Counted from the stretch's first letter, positions 22,099 through 30,348 are shown. The stretch: DNA of 33,967 nt from an uncultured bacterium (GCA_937983635.1 CALJZR010000039.1:1-33967); one strand, 5' to 3'. Program-made: numbers and translations. Notes: generated by a model from the sequence alone, not told the origin.

Positions 22099-24201
22099 CT
22101 ATTCAGTAGTAGTGGTAGCCGTTACTTGGCGATCTCGGAAATACCAAGTTAATATTTCTCGAGCAATCGGGACTGCTACTTCACTGCCCTCGCGACCCTC
22201 TTCCACCACAATAGTAATCACAAGTTCGGGCTGGTCATAGGGAGCGAAGCCGGTAAACCAGGCGTGATTAGCTTTCTTGCTCGACCATTGGGCGGTGCCT
22301 GTTTTCCCAGCCACCGCTACCGGCACAATACTCAAACTACGGGCACTGCCGGCGGTAACAGTCTGACGCATGCCTTCACGCACAACCTGGAGATTATAAG
22401 AATCAATAAAATTTTCTCTAATAATTTTCGGCTCGACCGTTTTAACCACCTGGTTATCTTCATTTAATAAATCTTTCACCAAACTGGGGCGATAAAGCTT
22501 GCCACCATTAGCGACAGCAGCTGTAAAATTAGCCACCTGCAAGGGAGTTACAATAACATCACCCTGGCCAATGGCAATATGATAGGTATCGCCGATATAC
22601 CAGGCTTCATTTTTTGTTTCTTCCTTCCATTCTTGACTGGGAACAAAACCGGCAGACTCACCATTAAGATCAATCCCGGTTTTTTCGCCTAAACCAAACA
22701 GGCGCATATATTTAGTTAAGCGCTCAACGCCTAAACCCTGAAAATCCTGAAAGCCGCCACCGACATAATAGAAGAAAGTATTAACGGATTCAGCCAAAGC
22801 CTTGCGGACGTCCGTGGTGCCATGGCCACCCGCCTTCCAATCAGGAAAGAACCACTGACCAATACGCAAACCGCCGTTGCTTAGAAAGCTAGTATTTTCA
22901 GAAACGACTTTTTCTTGAAGGGCTGCGGCGGCGACCACTGGCTTGATTGTTGATCCTGAAGGCAATTCCGCGCTAATTGACCGATTAAATAAAGGATTAT
23001 TTTCATCATTTAAAAAGACGTCATATTCCTCCTGACTAACCCCGCGGGCAAAAAGATTATTATCATAAGCGGGCAAAGATACTAAAGCAAGAATCTGACC
23101 GTTATTAGGATCTAAAATAATAACGGAGGCGCGCGCGGTTTTAGTTTTTTCAAGCCAAAATTTAGTAACGGCTTCCGCCTGCCTTTGTAAATCTAAATCT
23201 AAAGATAGGCGCAAATTATAGCCCGCCACCGGCGCAAGCTCACTGATAACTTTTTTGCGACGACCCAGGGCGTCTACCTCAATATTTTTTCGGCCATTAG
23301 CGCCTTTTAGTTCCCGCTCCCAGGAATATTCCAAACCAGTCTTACCGACATAGTCAATCAAAGAATACTGATCTCCTAAGCGCACTAAGGCTTCGTCGGT
23401 AATTTTTCCGGTATAGCCCAAAACGTGAGCCAAACTCGAGAGAGGCGAGGAACCTTCAGTGACGGCGGCGGTAAAGGGGTATTCACGTCTAATTTTTGTG
23501 TCAACTATCACTCCGGGCAAAGAATCTCTTTCTAAAATTAAGCGCAAAGCTTGATCATAGGGAATGTTATCGGCAATAAATATTGGCTGATAGGCCTCCA
23601 ATGATAAGGGTCTGACATCCGCTAAAGCCTCCTTCATCAGCTGAAAAGAGGGGCCGTCCGATACTAAACTAATCTCAGAAGAAGGGCCAAACTTAGTAGT
23701 TTCAGGCAAATTATCAATAATACTACTAACATATCGCAAAAGACGGTCCCGCTCCAGCTCATCCTTAGGTAAATCAATCGGCCGTAATGAAAGAACAAAA
23801 TTAGCAGTATTACGCACTAGAGCCTGATCATTGCGATCATAAATAATGCCTCTTTTGGGTTCAATATTTTCTAAACGGACCCTATTACCTTCCGCTAAAC
23901 CGGCGTAATGAGAGCCGCGGACAATTTGTAGCCAACCAGTCCTGCCAGCTAAAATTAAAATGAAAAAAACCAAAAAAAATTTAATCGGCAATAATTTTCT
24001 AGTATTAAAAGTCCTGCCCACAACCTCTTTGTCCTGATTATCAGACAAAAAAGCGTGTTCCGTCCAATCAGTATAATAAGCGGAATCTTTAAGTTGTCCA
24101 AACTTAAAATCGCCCTCTTTAATTACAAAAGGGTCCTCACCAATGGTCCGGGAAGAAGAAAATTCCCCAAGAAAGAAGCGTTTTTTCTTAAAAGTGCCCA
24201 T
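22099..24201 (-). CDS. mrdA: Penicillin-binding protein 2 (peptidoglycan DD-transpeptidase)
   Basis: A 700-residue class B penicillin-binding protein that crosslinks peptidoglycan during cell elongation. A long cytoplasmic N-terminus of about 70 residues precedes one membrane helix (about 72-90). The PBP dimerisation domain follows (RGIIYDRNDQALVRN at 117-131). Transpeptidase motifs are S417-T-I-K420, S472-V-N474 and K632-T-G634. The cytoplasmic extension is longer than in classical PBP2. It ends 38 bases before the hrcA CIRCE element without a visible terminator, so some read-through into hrcA is possible. The class B, elongation-type assignment is from overall pattern; a division-type role is less likely. 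Confidence 0.93.
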   Translation of the reverse strand: MGTFKKKRFFLGEFSSSRTIGEDPFVIKEGDFKFGQLKDSAYYTDWTEHAFLSDNQDKEVVGRTFNTRKLLPIKFFLVFFILILAGRTGWLQIVRGSHYAGLAEGNRVRLENIEPKRGIIYDRNDQALVRNTANFVLSLRPIDLPKDELERDRLLRYVSSIIDNLPETTKFGPSSEISLVSDGPSFQLMKEALADVRPLSLEAYQPIFIADNIPYDQALRLILERDSLPGVIVDTKIRREYPFTAAVTEGSSPLSSLAHVLGYTGKITDEALVRLGDQYSLIDYVGKTGLEYSWERELKGANGRKNIEVDALGRRKKVISELAPVAGYNLRLSLDLDLQRQAEAVTKFWLEKTKTARASVIILDPNNGQILALVSLPAYDNNLFARGVSQEEYDVFLNDENNPLFNRSISAELPSGSTIKPVVAAAALQEKVVSENTSFLSNGGLRIGQWFFPDWKAGGHGTTDVRKALAESVNTFFYYVGGGFQDFQGLGVERLTKYMRLFGLGEKTGIDLNGESAGFVPSQEWKEETKNEAWYIGDTYHIAIGQGDVIVTPLQVANFTAAVANGGKLYRPSLVKDLLNEDNQVVKTVEPKIIRENFIDSYNLQVVREGMRQTVTAGSARSLSIVPVAVAGKTGTAQWSSKKANHAWFTGFAPYDQPELVITIVVEEGREGSEVAVPIAREILTWYFRDRQVTATTTTE

Positions 24202-24256
24202 AATAAGCTAATATTATCTTAGCGGGATTTACGAAGAAAGGCAAACCGAACTCAAG

Positions 24257-24267
24257 AAATGTTAACA
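24257..24267 (+). promoter_or_regulatory. Shared AAATGTTARCA motif upstream of the response regulator
   Basis: AAATGTTAACA here and AAATGTTAGCA at 25007-25017, upstream of the mini-ORF and kinase, differ at one base. A TTAACA-N5-TTATTG arrangement follows, loosely like tandem sites bound by OmpR-family regulators. It may be the operator for the adjacent regulator. A -10-like TATAAT lies at 24288-24293. Confidence 0.3.
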
Positions 24268-24335
24268 GAATGTTATTGACAATCAGGTATAATGGAAACG
24301 AGGCTTATAAATATGATAAAATACTAATATTACAT

Positions 24336-25007
24336 ATGCGCGTCCTCATTGTTGAAGATGAACCCGACTTGGTAAAACTGCTAATCTCATTATTAAAGAA
24401 GGCTGGTTTTGCTGTAGATGCCGCCGATGAAGGTGAGCGCGGTTCTTTTTTAGCACGTACCAACAATTATGACCTAATTATAACCGACTATATTTTACCT
24501 CGCCTAGACGGTTGCAGCCTAATTAAAGAAGTACGTGCTGATGGTCGAACGACGCCAATCTTAATGCTCAGCGTACGTCAAAGTATAAATGATAAAATCG
24601 ACGTTTTAGATGCTGGAGCAGATGACTATCTGCCAAAACCTTTCTCCTCTGAAGAACTCCTGGCTAGAGTTAGAGCCTTGCTACGCCGGCCAACACAATT
24701 ACCGGCTAAGACAAGTAGTTTTCACGATCTTAAATTAGAAGCTGATTCTTTTCGGGTTTATCGAGGAAATAAAGAAATAAAACTTACCAATAAAGAATTC
24801 TCTTTATTACAATATCTCTTGTTAAATGCTGGAAAAATAGTTTCCCGAGAAAACTTATTAGAACATGTCTGGGACGAAAGCACAGACCCCTTTTCCAATA
24901 CGGTAGAAACGCATATTCTCCGTCTCCGCCGAAAAATCGATCAACACGGCAAAAAGTTAATCCATAACATTACTGGACGAGGATATAAATTAGATTTACG
25001 GCCATAA
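24336..25007 (+). CDS. OmpR-family response regulator
   Basis: A 223-residue two-component regulator. I chose the ATG at 24336 (MRVLIVEDEPDL); an upstream in-frame start would add 22 residues with no family match. The receiver domain has the acidic pair E7-D8, phospho-acceptor D51, S79 and K101. A winged-helix DNA-binding domain follows from about 130 (LTNKEFSLLQYLLLNAGKIVSRENLLEHVW, RLRRKIDQHG, RGYKLDL). It is followed 209 bases later by a histidine kinase on the same strand, its likely partner. It faces away from the PBP2 gene. Confidence 0.95.
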   Translation: MRVLIVEDEPDLVKLLISLLKKAGFAVDAADEGERGSFLARTNNYDLIITDYILPRLDGCSLIKEVRADGRTTPILMLSVRQSINDKIDVLDAGADDYLPKPFSSEELLARVRALLRRPTQLPAKTSSFHDLKLEADSFRVYRGNKEIKLTNKEFSLLQYLLLNAGKIVSRENLLEHVWDESTDPFSNTVETHILRLRRKIDQHGKKLIHNITGRGYKLDLRP

Positions 25008-25017
25008 AATGTTAGCA
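25007..25017 (+). promoter_or_regulatory. Second copy of the AAATGTTARCA motif
   Basis: AAATGTTAGCA, starting on the last base of the response regulator stop codon and about 20 bases upstream of the extended -10 of the mini-ORF. See 24257-24267. The position would suit a site bound by the adjacent response regulator. Confidence 0.3.
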
Positions 25018-25034
25018 AGAGTTTAAATTATTAT

Positions 25035-25043
25035 TGCTATAGT
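25035..25043 (+). promoter_or_regulatory. Extended -10 promoter of the mini-ORF and kinase unit
   Basis: TGC-TATAGT with no good -35 at 17 bases. The motif matches TTGC-TATA at 5780 and 2687. Transcription would start near 25050, at a small hairpin AGAGCG (25047-25052)/CGCTCT (25064-25069). The untranslated stretch to the mini-ORF is about 60 bases. Confidence 0.5.
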
Positions 25044-25111
25044 TAAAGAGCGGACAGCAATAACGCTCTCAAGGTCGAGCCGCAGAAATAAATTAAATAA
25101 AAATAAACAAT

Positions 25112-25174
25112 ATGATAAAACCAAAAGCTAAAAACCAAACTGATAATAATCCAGGAACTCCCTGGCGCAGTTAA
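25112..25174 (+). CDS. 20-residue mini-ORF with Trp near its C-terminus (candidate signal peptide precursor)
   Basis: An ATG frame of 20 codons: a basic start (MIKPKAK), a polar middle (NQTDNN) and the end PGTPWRS, with Trp third from the C-terminus. It lies between the response regulator and the kinase, in a unit that also encodes an isoprenoid-synthase-fold enzyme. Prenylated ComX pheromones of bacilli carry the modified Trp three or four residues from the end, next to comQ and comP. The peptide is much shorter than ComX precursors (53-58 residues). The frame also contains a CCAGG/CCTGG hairpin and is followed directly by a terminator, so it could be a leader peptide or chance frame in a regulatory RNA. 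Confidence 0.4.
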   Translation: MIKPKAKNQTDNNPGTPWRS

Positions 25175-25178
25175 ATCT

Positions 25179-25212
25179 GACACTTTCCTCTTTCTGGGGA
25201 AAGTGTCTTTTT
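25179..25212 (+). terminator. Intrinsic terminator/attenuator just upstream of the kinase
   Basis: A 10-bp stem GACACTTTCC (25179-25188)/GGAAAGTGTC (25198-25207) with a 9-base loop and TTTTT. It ends 5 bases before the kinase ATG, leaving no room for another promoter. Kinase expression must rely on read-through, while the mini-ORF RNA is made in excess. Confidence 0.88.
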
Positions 25213-25216
25213 AGAT

Positions 25217-26599
25217 ATGAATTGGCAAAAAATTAAAGAAAAAACTTTGGCGACTAAAAGTAATGGTGATGACTACCCCAATGCTCGTAAATTACAAGCC
25301 TCTTCTCTACTATCAGTCGGAGTAATGCTTTTAATTAATGGCATTCGAATTTACGACTACATTATTGACCCTAAAAATGGAGGTCTGCCCTTACCTTTCA
25401 CCCTCCTCCTCTTCCTAGGAATGCTGGGTATTTGGTATTTAGGCAGAAGGGGCTGGATTAAAACAAGCGCCTGGTTGCTAATCAGCGCCTACGGTCTGCC
25501 AACAATTTTTTGTTTCTATTATTGGGGTGCGGACTTGCCTGCCGCCATTATGATGACCGTTCTTATCGTAATGATGGCTGGAATTTTTTTAGGTTCCCGT
25601 TCGGCTCTAAGCGTTGCTATTAGCTTTATCAGCGCTATTTTTGCCATCTCCTATCTTCAAGTTAATAAATTAATCCCTATTAACGATAATTGGCGACAAG
25701 CACCAAATCAACTGGCCGATTCTTTCGTTTACACTCTTATCTTCAGTATTATTTTTCTTCTAGCCTGGACGATTGTTAGAGAGAATAAAAGAGCCCTAAA
25801 AGCAGCGGCATTAGCTAAGCAAGAATTAGAAAAAGAAAGAGACCAGCTAGAAATAACGGTAGCGGCACGAACAAAAGCAATCACGGAGATGCGCCGAGAA
25901 AAACTAGAACAGCTACAAACTCTGGCCAGCATTGGCCAGCTCTCTGGCGGTATTTTTCACGACATCATTAATCCTTTAACGGTAGTTAATCTCAGCTTAG
26001 AACAATTGCGGAACGAAAGCTTCCCGCAATTAGACAAATCTCAAGATTATTTGCAACAAGCCTTATCTGCCCTTAAGCGCATTCAAGAATTAATCAATAG
26101 CGCTAACGCCTGTCTTCGCCACCAGAGCCAAGAAAAATATTTTTCCATCCGCACGGAAGTTGAGCAAATTAAAAAAATTATGGAAAGCCAAGCCAAGGCA
26201 AACAAGGTAAATATTGAAATTGTAGTTGAAGAAGATTCCGAAATCAAAGGCAATACCACGCGCTTCAGCCAAGTGATGATGAATCTTCTTAAAAATGCTA
26301 TTGAAGCTTGTGCTCAAACAGATAAAGCAGATAAGAAGGTTTCTATCTGGATTAGCCGGGAACGCCCGGGGCAAATAGCTAAAATCCAAATCAGCGATAA
26401 CGGCAGCGGAATTGCCGAGGAAGACTACCAACGAATATTCGAAGCCTTCTTTAGCACTAAAAATAATAACGGCAAAAATATCGGCCTAGGCTTAAGCTTG
26501 GTTAAAGAAATAGTCGAGCAGGATTTTAATGGTAAAATCCAAGTACAGAGCCTCTTGGGAGAAAAAAGTAATTTCATTCTTCGACTTCCCGTCTTATGA
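25217..26599 (+). CDS. Membrane sensor histidine kinase with six predicted TM helices
   Basis: A 460-residue kinase. Six hydrophobic helices are predicted at about 31-48, 61-78, 82-100, 107-126, 128-146 and 168-187, with no sizeable external domain. Sensing is therefore likely in or at the membrane. A coiled coil (190-235) leads to the phospho-acceptor H248 in GGIFHDIINPL. The ATPase domain has NLLKNAIEA (N box), ISDNGSGI (G1), FEAFFSTK (F) and GLGLSLVKEIV (G2). Its last bases overlap the start of the next gene (ATGA), so kinase and enzyme are made together. The partner is probably the response regulator at 24336-25007. A multi-helix N-terminus without a sensor domain also occurs in kinases that detect hydrophobic peptides, such as ComP. 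Confidence 0.94.
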   Translation: MNWQKIKEKTLATKSNGDDYPNARKLQASSLLSVGVMLLINGIRIYDYIIDPKNGGLPLPFTLLLFLGMLGIWYLGRRGWIKTSAWLLISAYGLPTIFCFYYWGADLPAAIMMTVLIVMMAGIFLGSRSALSVAISFISAIFAISYLQVNKLIPINDNWRQAPNQLADSFVYTLIFSIIFLLAWTIVRENKRALKAAALAKQELEKERDQLEITVAARTKAITEMRREKLEQLQTLASIGQLSGGIFHDIINPLTVVNLSLEQLRNESFPQLDKSQDYLQQALSALKRIQELINSANACLRHQSQEKYFSIRTEVEQIKKIMESQAKANKVNIEIVVEEDSEIKGNTTRFSQVMMNLLKNAIEACAQTDKADKKVSIWISRERPGQIAKIQISDNGSGIAEEDYQRIFEAFFSTKNNNGKNIGLGLSLVKEIVEQDFNGKIQVQSLLGEKSNFILRLPVL

Positions 26600-27471
26600 C
26601 AAAAGAGCAAGCACTAATCCGCCAACTAGCAGAAAAAGAATTTCAAACTTGGCCCGAACCATTGATTTTAGGTTTGAAAAAAAGCTGGCAGCAAACTCTT
26701 AAAGATGACAAAAACGGACTCCTATCGCTCTTACCTCTAAAAATAGTCAATGATAACAGAGCGGCTATAAATGGCACCCATACAGTGGCCAGGGAGTTGG
26801 GAGCGGCCGCCCTCTACTTCTGGACAGCCGCCAACTTGCAAGATGATTTAGCTGACAAAAAGGCTTCCCCTCGACAGAACATATTTCTGGCTAATGCTTG
26901 TCTCTACAGCGCTCAGCGACTAAGCCTAGAAGCAGGAGTAAAGCTTAAAAAATCTGACTGCGAACAATGGTATAAATTATTATTAAGCAGCGATGCCGCT
27001 AATCTTCAGGAAATACAAGCGCCTCAAAAAATAATGCCAGGAGAACTAGCGCCGGCCAATAAATCCTTGTTTCTACTGGCTGGACCATGGCTATTGAGCG
27101 GATTTTTAAACTGGAAAAAAGCAGACAGGCAAAAATTACTGTTGGCCGGCAAATATTTTTTAGCAGCCAAGCAGTTAGCCGATGATGTTTATGACTATCA
27201 AGACGACTGGCAATCTGGAAGAAGAAATTTTGCCCATCGAGGTTTAAAAAAATTACCAAATTCTCAACAACTACCCGCCTACTATCGCCAACAGGCAAAA
27301 TTAATTCTAAAAATCTGCAAAAAATGCCGCCTGCATACAAAAACAACCTCCGCCTTTAAAAAGGGAGATTGTTTTGATCTTTTTCTAGAGCCCTTAGAAA
27401 CTAATTGCCAACGGGCGTTGGCCAACTTAAATCAAGCGGCGGGGTTAAATTATAAACGTCCCAAAAACTAG
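26596..27471 (+). CDS. Isoprenoid-synthase-fold (ComQ-like / class 1 isoprenoid) enzyme
   Basis: A 291-residue, mostly helical protein with two Asp-rich motifs placed as in trans-isoprenyl diphosphate synthases: D83-D84-L-A-D87 (LQDDLADKK) and D196-D197-V-Y-D200 followed by YQDDWQSGRRNF. These motifs bind the Mg2+-diphosphate of the allylic substrate. The rest is too divergent to name a product; the second motif resembles the ComQ/class 1 isoprenoid enzyme group more than chain-elongating synthases. A C-terminal CKKC pair is at 241-244. The start overlaps the kinase stop. The 3' end overlaps the convergent CapA-like gene by 71 bases. A role in making an isoprenoid or prenyl-peptide signal for the adjacent kinase is inference. 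Confidence 0.75.
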   Translation: MTKEQALIRQLAEKEFQTWPEPLILGLKKSWQQTLKDDKNGLLSLLPLKIVNDNRAAINGTHTVARELGAAALYFWTAANLQDDLADKKASPRQNIFLANACLYSAQRLSLEAGVKLKKSDCEQWYKLLLSSDAANLQEIQAPQKIMPGELAPANKSLFLLAGPWLLSGFLNWKKADRQKLLLAGKYFLAAKQLADDVYDYQDDWQSGRRNFAHRGLKKLPNSQQLPAYYRQQAKLILKICKKCRLHTKTTSAFKKGDCFDLFLEPLETNCQRALANLNQAAGLNYKRPKN

Positions 27472-28525
27472 AGACATCTTTTTCTTCTGGCCAAAGATTA
27501 ACCTGTCCATAATCTTTAACAAGCAGGGGTAATAGTTCTGCTTCACCGGAAAGATCTGGCTGAAAAACTAAACGGGCTAATAATCCTTGGCTAGTGCCCA
27601 CTGACCACATCTGATCAAAAACAAAATTGCCTAAAGAATAAAAAATTGGCTTATTGTTATAAATCTCCCAATTCTGGGGCCAGTGAGGATGATGACCAAT
27701 GACCGCATCGGCGCCGGCATCAATGGCCGCATGAGCAAAATCTATCTGCGCCTCTCCCGCTTGAGCAACATATTCAGTACCAGCGTGCATTAGGACAATT
27801 ACTAAGTCCGCTTGCTGCCGCCAACGTGCAATATCACTAATTAACCGCTCTTTATCTAAAGAAACAATCCCGGCCCGCTTGGTCGTGGCTACGCTATTGT
27901 CATCAGGATAGGCATAGGCTAAAAAAGCAACCCGCCAACCATCTCTTTCCACCAAAACCCCGCGACCAGCCTCTTCCTCGTCTAAACCCGCGCCGACTGC
28001 AGTAATATCATTCTCTTGCAAAATACTTAAAGTATCCTTTAAGCCTTGCTGGCCGGCATTTAAAATATGGTTGTTAGCCAAAGAAACAACATCAACCCCT
28101 GCCAAGGTTAAGCCAGTAACAGCAAGGGGGTTGGCCTTAAAAGAAAAAGAACCAGTAGGAACAGAGTAGTTGGCATCTTTAAGAAAAGGTGACTCTAAAT
28201 TAAAAACAGCAATGTCAGCCGCAACCGTAGTAGTGGCAATATTAGTAAAGGGCCACTGATAGTCATTATAGGCGACCATCTTAGCGTTAACAGTACGTGA
28301 GAGCATGATATCGCCGCCAAAAAGCAAAGTTAGCGGTTTTCGTTCCGACAAATTAGCTGAAGAGGGCAAAGAGACATCAGTTTCAAGACCCTTCTGTAAA
28401 GAAGGGGGATAAAGCCAGTCCTCTTCCCCAACAAATTTATAGTAAAATAAAAATATACCTAGAAAAATAATAGTCCCGAGCAAAAAAAGATAAAAATATT
28501 TAGATTTAAATAGCCCCCAAGACAT
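27401..28525 (-). CDS. CapA-family metallophosphoesterase-like envelope protein
   Basis: A 374-residue protein with an N-terminal membrane helix (about 11-30), then a CapA/PgsA domain of the calcineurin-like fold. Metal-site motifs in order: FGGDIMLSR, FNLESPF, SLANNHILNAG, VLMHAGTEYV, VIGHHPHWPQ and YSLGNFVFDQ. CapA is needed for poly-gamma-glutamate capsule formation in bacilli. Many homologues have other, unknown envelope roles, and no other capsule gene is present here. The last 71 bases overlap the isoprenoid-synthase-like gene tail to tail. Confidence 0.9.
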   Translation of the reverse strand: MSWGLFKSKYFYLFLLGTIIFLGIFLFYYKFVGEEDWLYPPSLQKGLETDVSLPSSANLSERKPLTLLFGGDIMLSRTVNAKMVAYNDYQWPFTNIATTTVAADIAVFNLESPFLKDANYSVPTGSFSFKANPLAVTGLTLAGVDVVSLANNHILNAGQQGLKDTLSILQENDITAVGAGLDEEEAGRGVLVERDGWRVAFLAYAYPDDNSVATTKRAGIVSLDKERLISDIARWRQQADLVIVLMHAGTEYVAQAGEAQIDFAHAAIDAGADAVIGHHPHWPQNWEIYNNKPIFYSLGNFVFDQMWSVGTSQGLLARLVFQPDLSGEAELLPLLVKDYGQVNLWPEEKDVSSFWDVYNLTPPLDLSWPTPVGN

Positions 28526-28547
28526 AAAAGCCTGAAAATGTTATAAT
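28519..28547 (+). promoter_or_regulatory. Promoter of the VIT-like gene
   Basis: AAGACA (28519-28524), a 17-base spacer and TATAAT (28542-28547) with TG one base upstream (extended -10). It lies in the 40-base gap between the divergent CapA-like and VIT-like genes and gives a leader of about 12 bases. Confidence 0.65.
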
Positions 28548-28565
28548 AATAAAAAATCTAAAATT

Positions 28566-29042
28566 ATGAAAAAATCACTCCGCGCCGGCCTCGGTTTCGG
28601 TCTTACCTCGGCTGTCATTACCACTCTCGGCCTAATGATTGGCCTCAATGCTTCCGTTGGCTCTAAATTAGCGGTAATCGGGGGCATCCTCACTATTGCT
28701 ATCGCTGATGCCTTCTCCGACGCTCTCGGTGTTCATGTATCTAAAGAAACGGAACCGGGCGCCATTGCTAAAGAGGTCTGGGAAGCAACTGGCTTTACCT
28801 TCCTTTTCAAATTTCTCTTTGCCCTTACCTTTCTTATTCCCGTTATTATCTTTTCTCTGCCTACCGCTTTAATTATCAGCATTATCTGGGGCTTGAGTAT
28901 TCTGAGCATCTTAAGCTATAAGATGGCGCAAAGCCAGGGACAGAGCCGCTGGGAAAGCTTGGGCGAACACCTGGGCGTAGCCATTGCGGTCTTAATCTTA
29001 AGTAATACTATCGGCAACCTTATTGCCCGCTATTTTCAATAA
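28566..29042 (+). CDS. VIT1/CCC1-like membrane protein
   Basis: A 158-residue integral membrane protein with about four or five hydrophobic helices. FGLTSAVITTLGLMIGL followed by IAIADAFSDALGVHVSKE matches the start of VIT1/CCC1-type metal (iron/manganese) transporters, in which a first-helix Asp and a following Glu line the pathway. The length is shorter than full transporters (about 230) and the cytoplasmic metal-binding helices seem reduced, so transport activity is uncertain. It is a single-gene unit between its own promoter and terminator. Confidence 0.75.
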   Translation: MKKSLRAGLGFGLTSAVITTLGLMIGLNASVGSKLAVIGGILTIAIADAFSDALGVHVSKETEPGAIAKEVWEATGFTFLFKFLFALTFLIPVIIFSLPTALIISIIWGLSILSILSYKMAQSQGQSRWESLGEHLGVAIAVLILSNTIGNLIARYFQ

Positions 29043-29063
29043 ATTAAAAAATAAATACAGAGC

Positions 29064-29092
29064 AAAAAACAACTTGCAAAGGTTGTTTTTTT
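29064..29092. terminator. Terminator between the VIT-like and U32 genes
   Basis: A 10-bp A/T-rich stem (29064-29073 with 29082-29091), an 8-base loop and a T-run. It touches the stop codon of the convergent U32 gene at 29091 and could stop transcription in both directions. Confidence 0.78.
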
Positions 29093-30341
29093 ATAATCGC
29101 CGACGTAAAACACTATAAGCAGGCCAAGCTTGTTTTGATCTAATCAAAACCTGTCTTTCCCCGCCACCACCATGAGCCTCGCTAATAACTTCGCCGGTCT
29201 TAGCATCGCGCATCGTGCTCGCATCCAGCAGGTCTAGCTGATAAGCAGGGGCGATGATTTCCAGCTTGTCAGTCGCTAATAAAGTATTATGCACTCTAAT
29301 CTTTAAATCATAGACATCGCCGACACGTTTTGTTGAAAGCACTTGTCCACAGAACTCCCAGGGTGAAGAAGGGAAATTACCTTCATAATTTTGCATCCCC
29401 GCCCTACTGGGAAACATAAAGCCTTCCGTATAGCCCCGATGATTCAACTTTTCTAACAATTCCGCCTTCAGCCAAGCTAACTCTTTTTTGACTAGCGCCT
29501 TTGATTTTCCTGAACAAACCAAATCAATCCCCCGGCGATAGGCACCGATGACGTTGGCTAAATAATAGACACTCTTAGCGCGGCCCTCAATCTTGAGGGC
29601 GTCAACACCGCTAGCAATAATTTCTGGCAATCTTTCCAGAAGACAAAGGTCTTTAGAGTTAAGCAAATAAGTGCCGTGGCCGTCTTCCCCAATTATTAAA
29701 GATTTATCATGGCCAGCTGGCTTAATTTCATATTCCCAGCGACAAGGCTGAGCACAGTCTCCTAAATTAGCACTACGGCCAATATAATAATCCGAGAGAA
29801 AACAGCGACCGGAATAAGAACTACATAGAGCACCATGGACAAAGACTTCAATTTCTGTCTTGCCAACACCCGCCTTAATAGCGGCGATTTCTTTCAGACT
29901 TAATTCCCGGGATAATATTAAGCGCTTAAATCCTTGTTTTGCCCAAAAACGGGCAGAGGCGGCGTTAGTGCAATTAGCCTGAGTGCTTAAACTTAAGCGG
30001 GCTTCTGGCCAGACCGATTTCACCGTCTCTAAAACCCCAGGATCAGCAATAAACAAAGCGTCGGGCCCGATTGAGCGCAGCTGACGGACATGCTTTTTTA
30101 AACTAGCTAAATGGCCATCACGGGCAATAATGTTAAGGGTAATATAAAGTTTTTTCCCTTCTTGATGAGCGAGTAATAAGCCCTTTTTGATATCAGCTAA
30201 AGAAAAATCATTCACTCGAGTACGCAAAGAAAAATCCGGTAAACCACAATAAACAGCATCAGCACCATGCGCTAAAGCTGTTTTTAATTTTTCCAAGTTG
30301 CCACCGGGAGCTAAAAGTTCCGGTTTTTTTAACTTAGACAT
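29091..30341 (-). CDS. Peptidase U32 family protein, TrhP-like tRNA hydroxylation factor
   Basis: From the ATG at 30341 (MSKLKKPELLAPGGN) the protein has 416 residues; an upstream start would run into the DUF1295 gene. It has the U32 TIM-barrel start (LLAPGGNLEKLKTALAHGADAVYCG) and the Cys-rich signature HGALCSSYSGRCFLSDYY with GDCAQPCRWEY about 20 residues on. The four Cys fit an Fe-S cluster. In E. coli the relative TrhP (YegQ) helps make 5-hydroxyuridine at tRNA position 34 with prephenate as hydroxyl source; other U32 members differ. Annotation as a collagenase-like protease is likely a historical label. Confidence 0.88.
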   Translation of the reverse strand: MSKLKKPELLAPGGNLEKLKTALAHGADAVYCGLPDFSLRTRVNDFSLADIKKGLLLAHQEGKKLYITLNIIARDGHLASLKKHVRQLRSIGPDALFIADPGVLETVKSVWPEARLSLSTQANCTNAASARFWAKQGFKRLILSRELSLKEIAAIKAGVGKTEIEVFVHGALCSSYSGRCFLSDYYIGRSANLGDCAQPCRWEYEIKPAGHDKSLIIGEDGHGTYLLNSKDLCLLERLPEIIASGVDALKIEGRAKSVYYLANVIGAYRRGIDLVCSGKSKALVKKELAWLKAELLEKLNHRGYTEGFMFPSRAGMQNYEGNFPSSPWEFCGQVLSTKRVGDVYDLKIRVHNTLLATDKLEIIAPAYQLDLLDASTMRDAKTGEVISEAHGGGGERQVLIRSKQAWPAYSVLRRRL

Positions 30342-30348
30342 ACGATTT

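Noticed and set aside
24276..24293. TTGACA and TATAAT as a promoter for the response regulator
   Set aside because: The spacing is only 6 bases, so the two boxes cannot form one sigma-70 promoter; TATAAT may act with another -35.
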